This document shows positions 6,228 through 6,750 of a stretch of 6,750 nucleotides of DNA, piece after piece. The position numbers and the translations under genes are program-made. The DNA comes from Methanoregula sp. (GTDB taxonomy: Archaea > Halobacteriota > Methanomicrobia > Methanomicrobiales > Methanospirillaceae): NCBI GenBank assembly GCA_030653335.1, contig JAURZP010000461.1, forward strand, positions 1 to 6,750, given 5' to 3'. Position 1 is the stretch's first letter; each line of letters opens with the position of its first letter. The notes below the pieces were generated by a model. The model worked only from the letters and a program-made list of their open reading frames with translations, was not told the DNA's origin and did no database searches.

Positions 6228-6387
6228 AGTGTGGAATCATTAGTTCAGGGTTGTTGCAACCCATGCCGTCATTAAAAGAAACCGGAGATGGATCAGGATC
6301 GGGCGCTCTTTTTTGCCGGTATTCCTCGTTCAAAAGCGAGAGCATTTTATGAAATCCGCACATATGGTGTGTAGAAGTGTTTTTACC

Positions 6388-6570
6388 ATGGCCACCGATC
6401 CCGTCTGCCTGATGATAGTTGATGAAGAAGATGCGAAACTGACCAGCACCCACAAAGGCGAGAAATATTACTTCTGCTGCAACTGGTGCAAGAATAAGTT
6501 CGATGAGAACCCGAAGCGATATTCGCGTATTTCTAACGATGTCAGTGTTAACTTAAAAGAAGTGAGATAA
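6388..6570 (+). CDS. Small YHS-domain metal-binding protein
   Basis: 60 aa from ATG 6388 (MATDPVC). Nearly the whole protein is a YHS domain: DPVCLMIVDEEDA, a central G-E-K-Y-Y-F-C-C-N-W-C segment and KFDENPKRY. The conserved cysteines (7, 30, 34 in this numbering, plus an extra 31) are the usual metal ligands of YHS proteins, which are linked to copper or other metal handling and often occur fused to heavy-metal ATPases. The frame extends upstream with ATGs at 6313, 6349 and 6364, but the extra residues do not look like a domain. I chose 6388 because YHS proteins start directly at DPVC. No good SD precedes it, so it may be leaderless or use another start. It is transcribed away from the flavodoxin. 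Confidence 0.85.
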   Translation: MATDPVCLMIVDEEDAKLTSTHKGEKYYFCCNWCKNKFDENPKRYSRISNDVSVNLKEVR

Positions 6571-6662
6571 GCGGTATTGACCGGGCAGCAACCTCCCGGC
6601 TCTGATAAACGATCTTCTGAACCCGGAGGGAAATGCTGCATTAGAAATACGGGTAGCAGATA

Positions 6663-6750
6663 TCATTTTTTAAGCCACGCGGGCAGATACAGGTACAATA
6701 ATCCATAGACCGGAACGATTGAGAATTTTTTATGAAACCACAAGATGATC
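6663..6750 (-). CDS. Partial CDS, C-terminal end of a probable membrane protein
   Basis: A minus-strand frame enters from the window edge and ends at a TGA (6665-6663). Its last 28 residues (ending in VYGLLYLYLPAWLKK) are aromatic and hydrophobic with lysines at the ends, like the last helix of a transporter or other membrane protein. It converges with the YHS gene with a 92-bp gap. A plus-strand ATG at 6732 (MKPQDD) is a competing reading. Family unknown. Confidence 0.45.
   Translation of the reverse strand, partial: IILWFHKKFSIVPVYGLLYLYLPAWLKK

Noticed and set aside
6226..6453. 75-aa minus-strand frame over the YHS start
   Set aside because: No motif, and it is antisense to the YHS domain.
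6732..6750. Plus-strand ATG starting MKPQDD at the right edge
   Set aside because: Too short to judge, no good ribosome site, and it competes with a more convincing minus-strand membrane-protein end.

Overview
The window looks archaeal, most likely a hydrogenotrophic methanogen of the Methanomicrobiales type. This is an inference from TATA-like boxes ahead of the genes, Shine-Dalgarno-like overlaps inside the operon, and a set of small redox and metal proteins (a HemG-like flavodoxin, a tiny Cys-rich protein, a YHS protein) that I associate with such genomes. No marker gene settles the taxonomy.

Bases 1 to about 4552 form a strikingly AT-rich accessory block. On the minus strand there is a tight operon, read from 3355 down to base 1. 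Its first gene encodes a six-helix membrane protein carrying a GTPase domain of the 'DO-GTPase2' kind (488 aa). Its second gene overlaps the first by 26 bp and encodes an unrecognised 615-aa single-pass membrane protein. A third gene starts 6 bp later with a signal-peptide-like N-terminus and runs off the window. Facing away from this operon, across a 264-bp AT-rich promoter region, lies a 310-aa plus-strand protein with two TPR repeats and a long helical region ending in an acidic tail. The GTPase family belongs to predicted NTP-dependent conflict or signalling systems, so this may be a membrane-bound defence or signalling module.

The 615-aa gene contains two 8-base G/C runs, the only ones in the window, in an otherwise AT-rich gene. 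One lies just before the transmembrane helix and one just after it. A one-base slip at either would cut the protein exactly before the membrane anchor or just after it, which looks like a possible phase-variable switch.

Bases 4553 to 5463 hold no gene I can support. The composition turns GC-richer and the stretch contains hairpins, a 21-bp near-perfect palindrome followed by five T's, and degenerate direct repeats.

From 5464 to the end the DNA looks like ordinary chromosome. A minus-strand pair encodes a flavodoxin (173 aa) and, 28 bp downstream, a 55-aa eight-cysteine (CPC-type) protein. A divergent small YHS-domain protein follows, and then the C-terminal end of a likely membrane protein on the minus strand.
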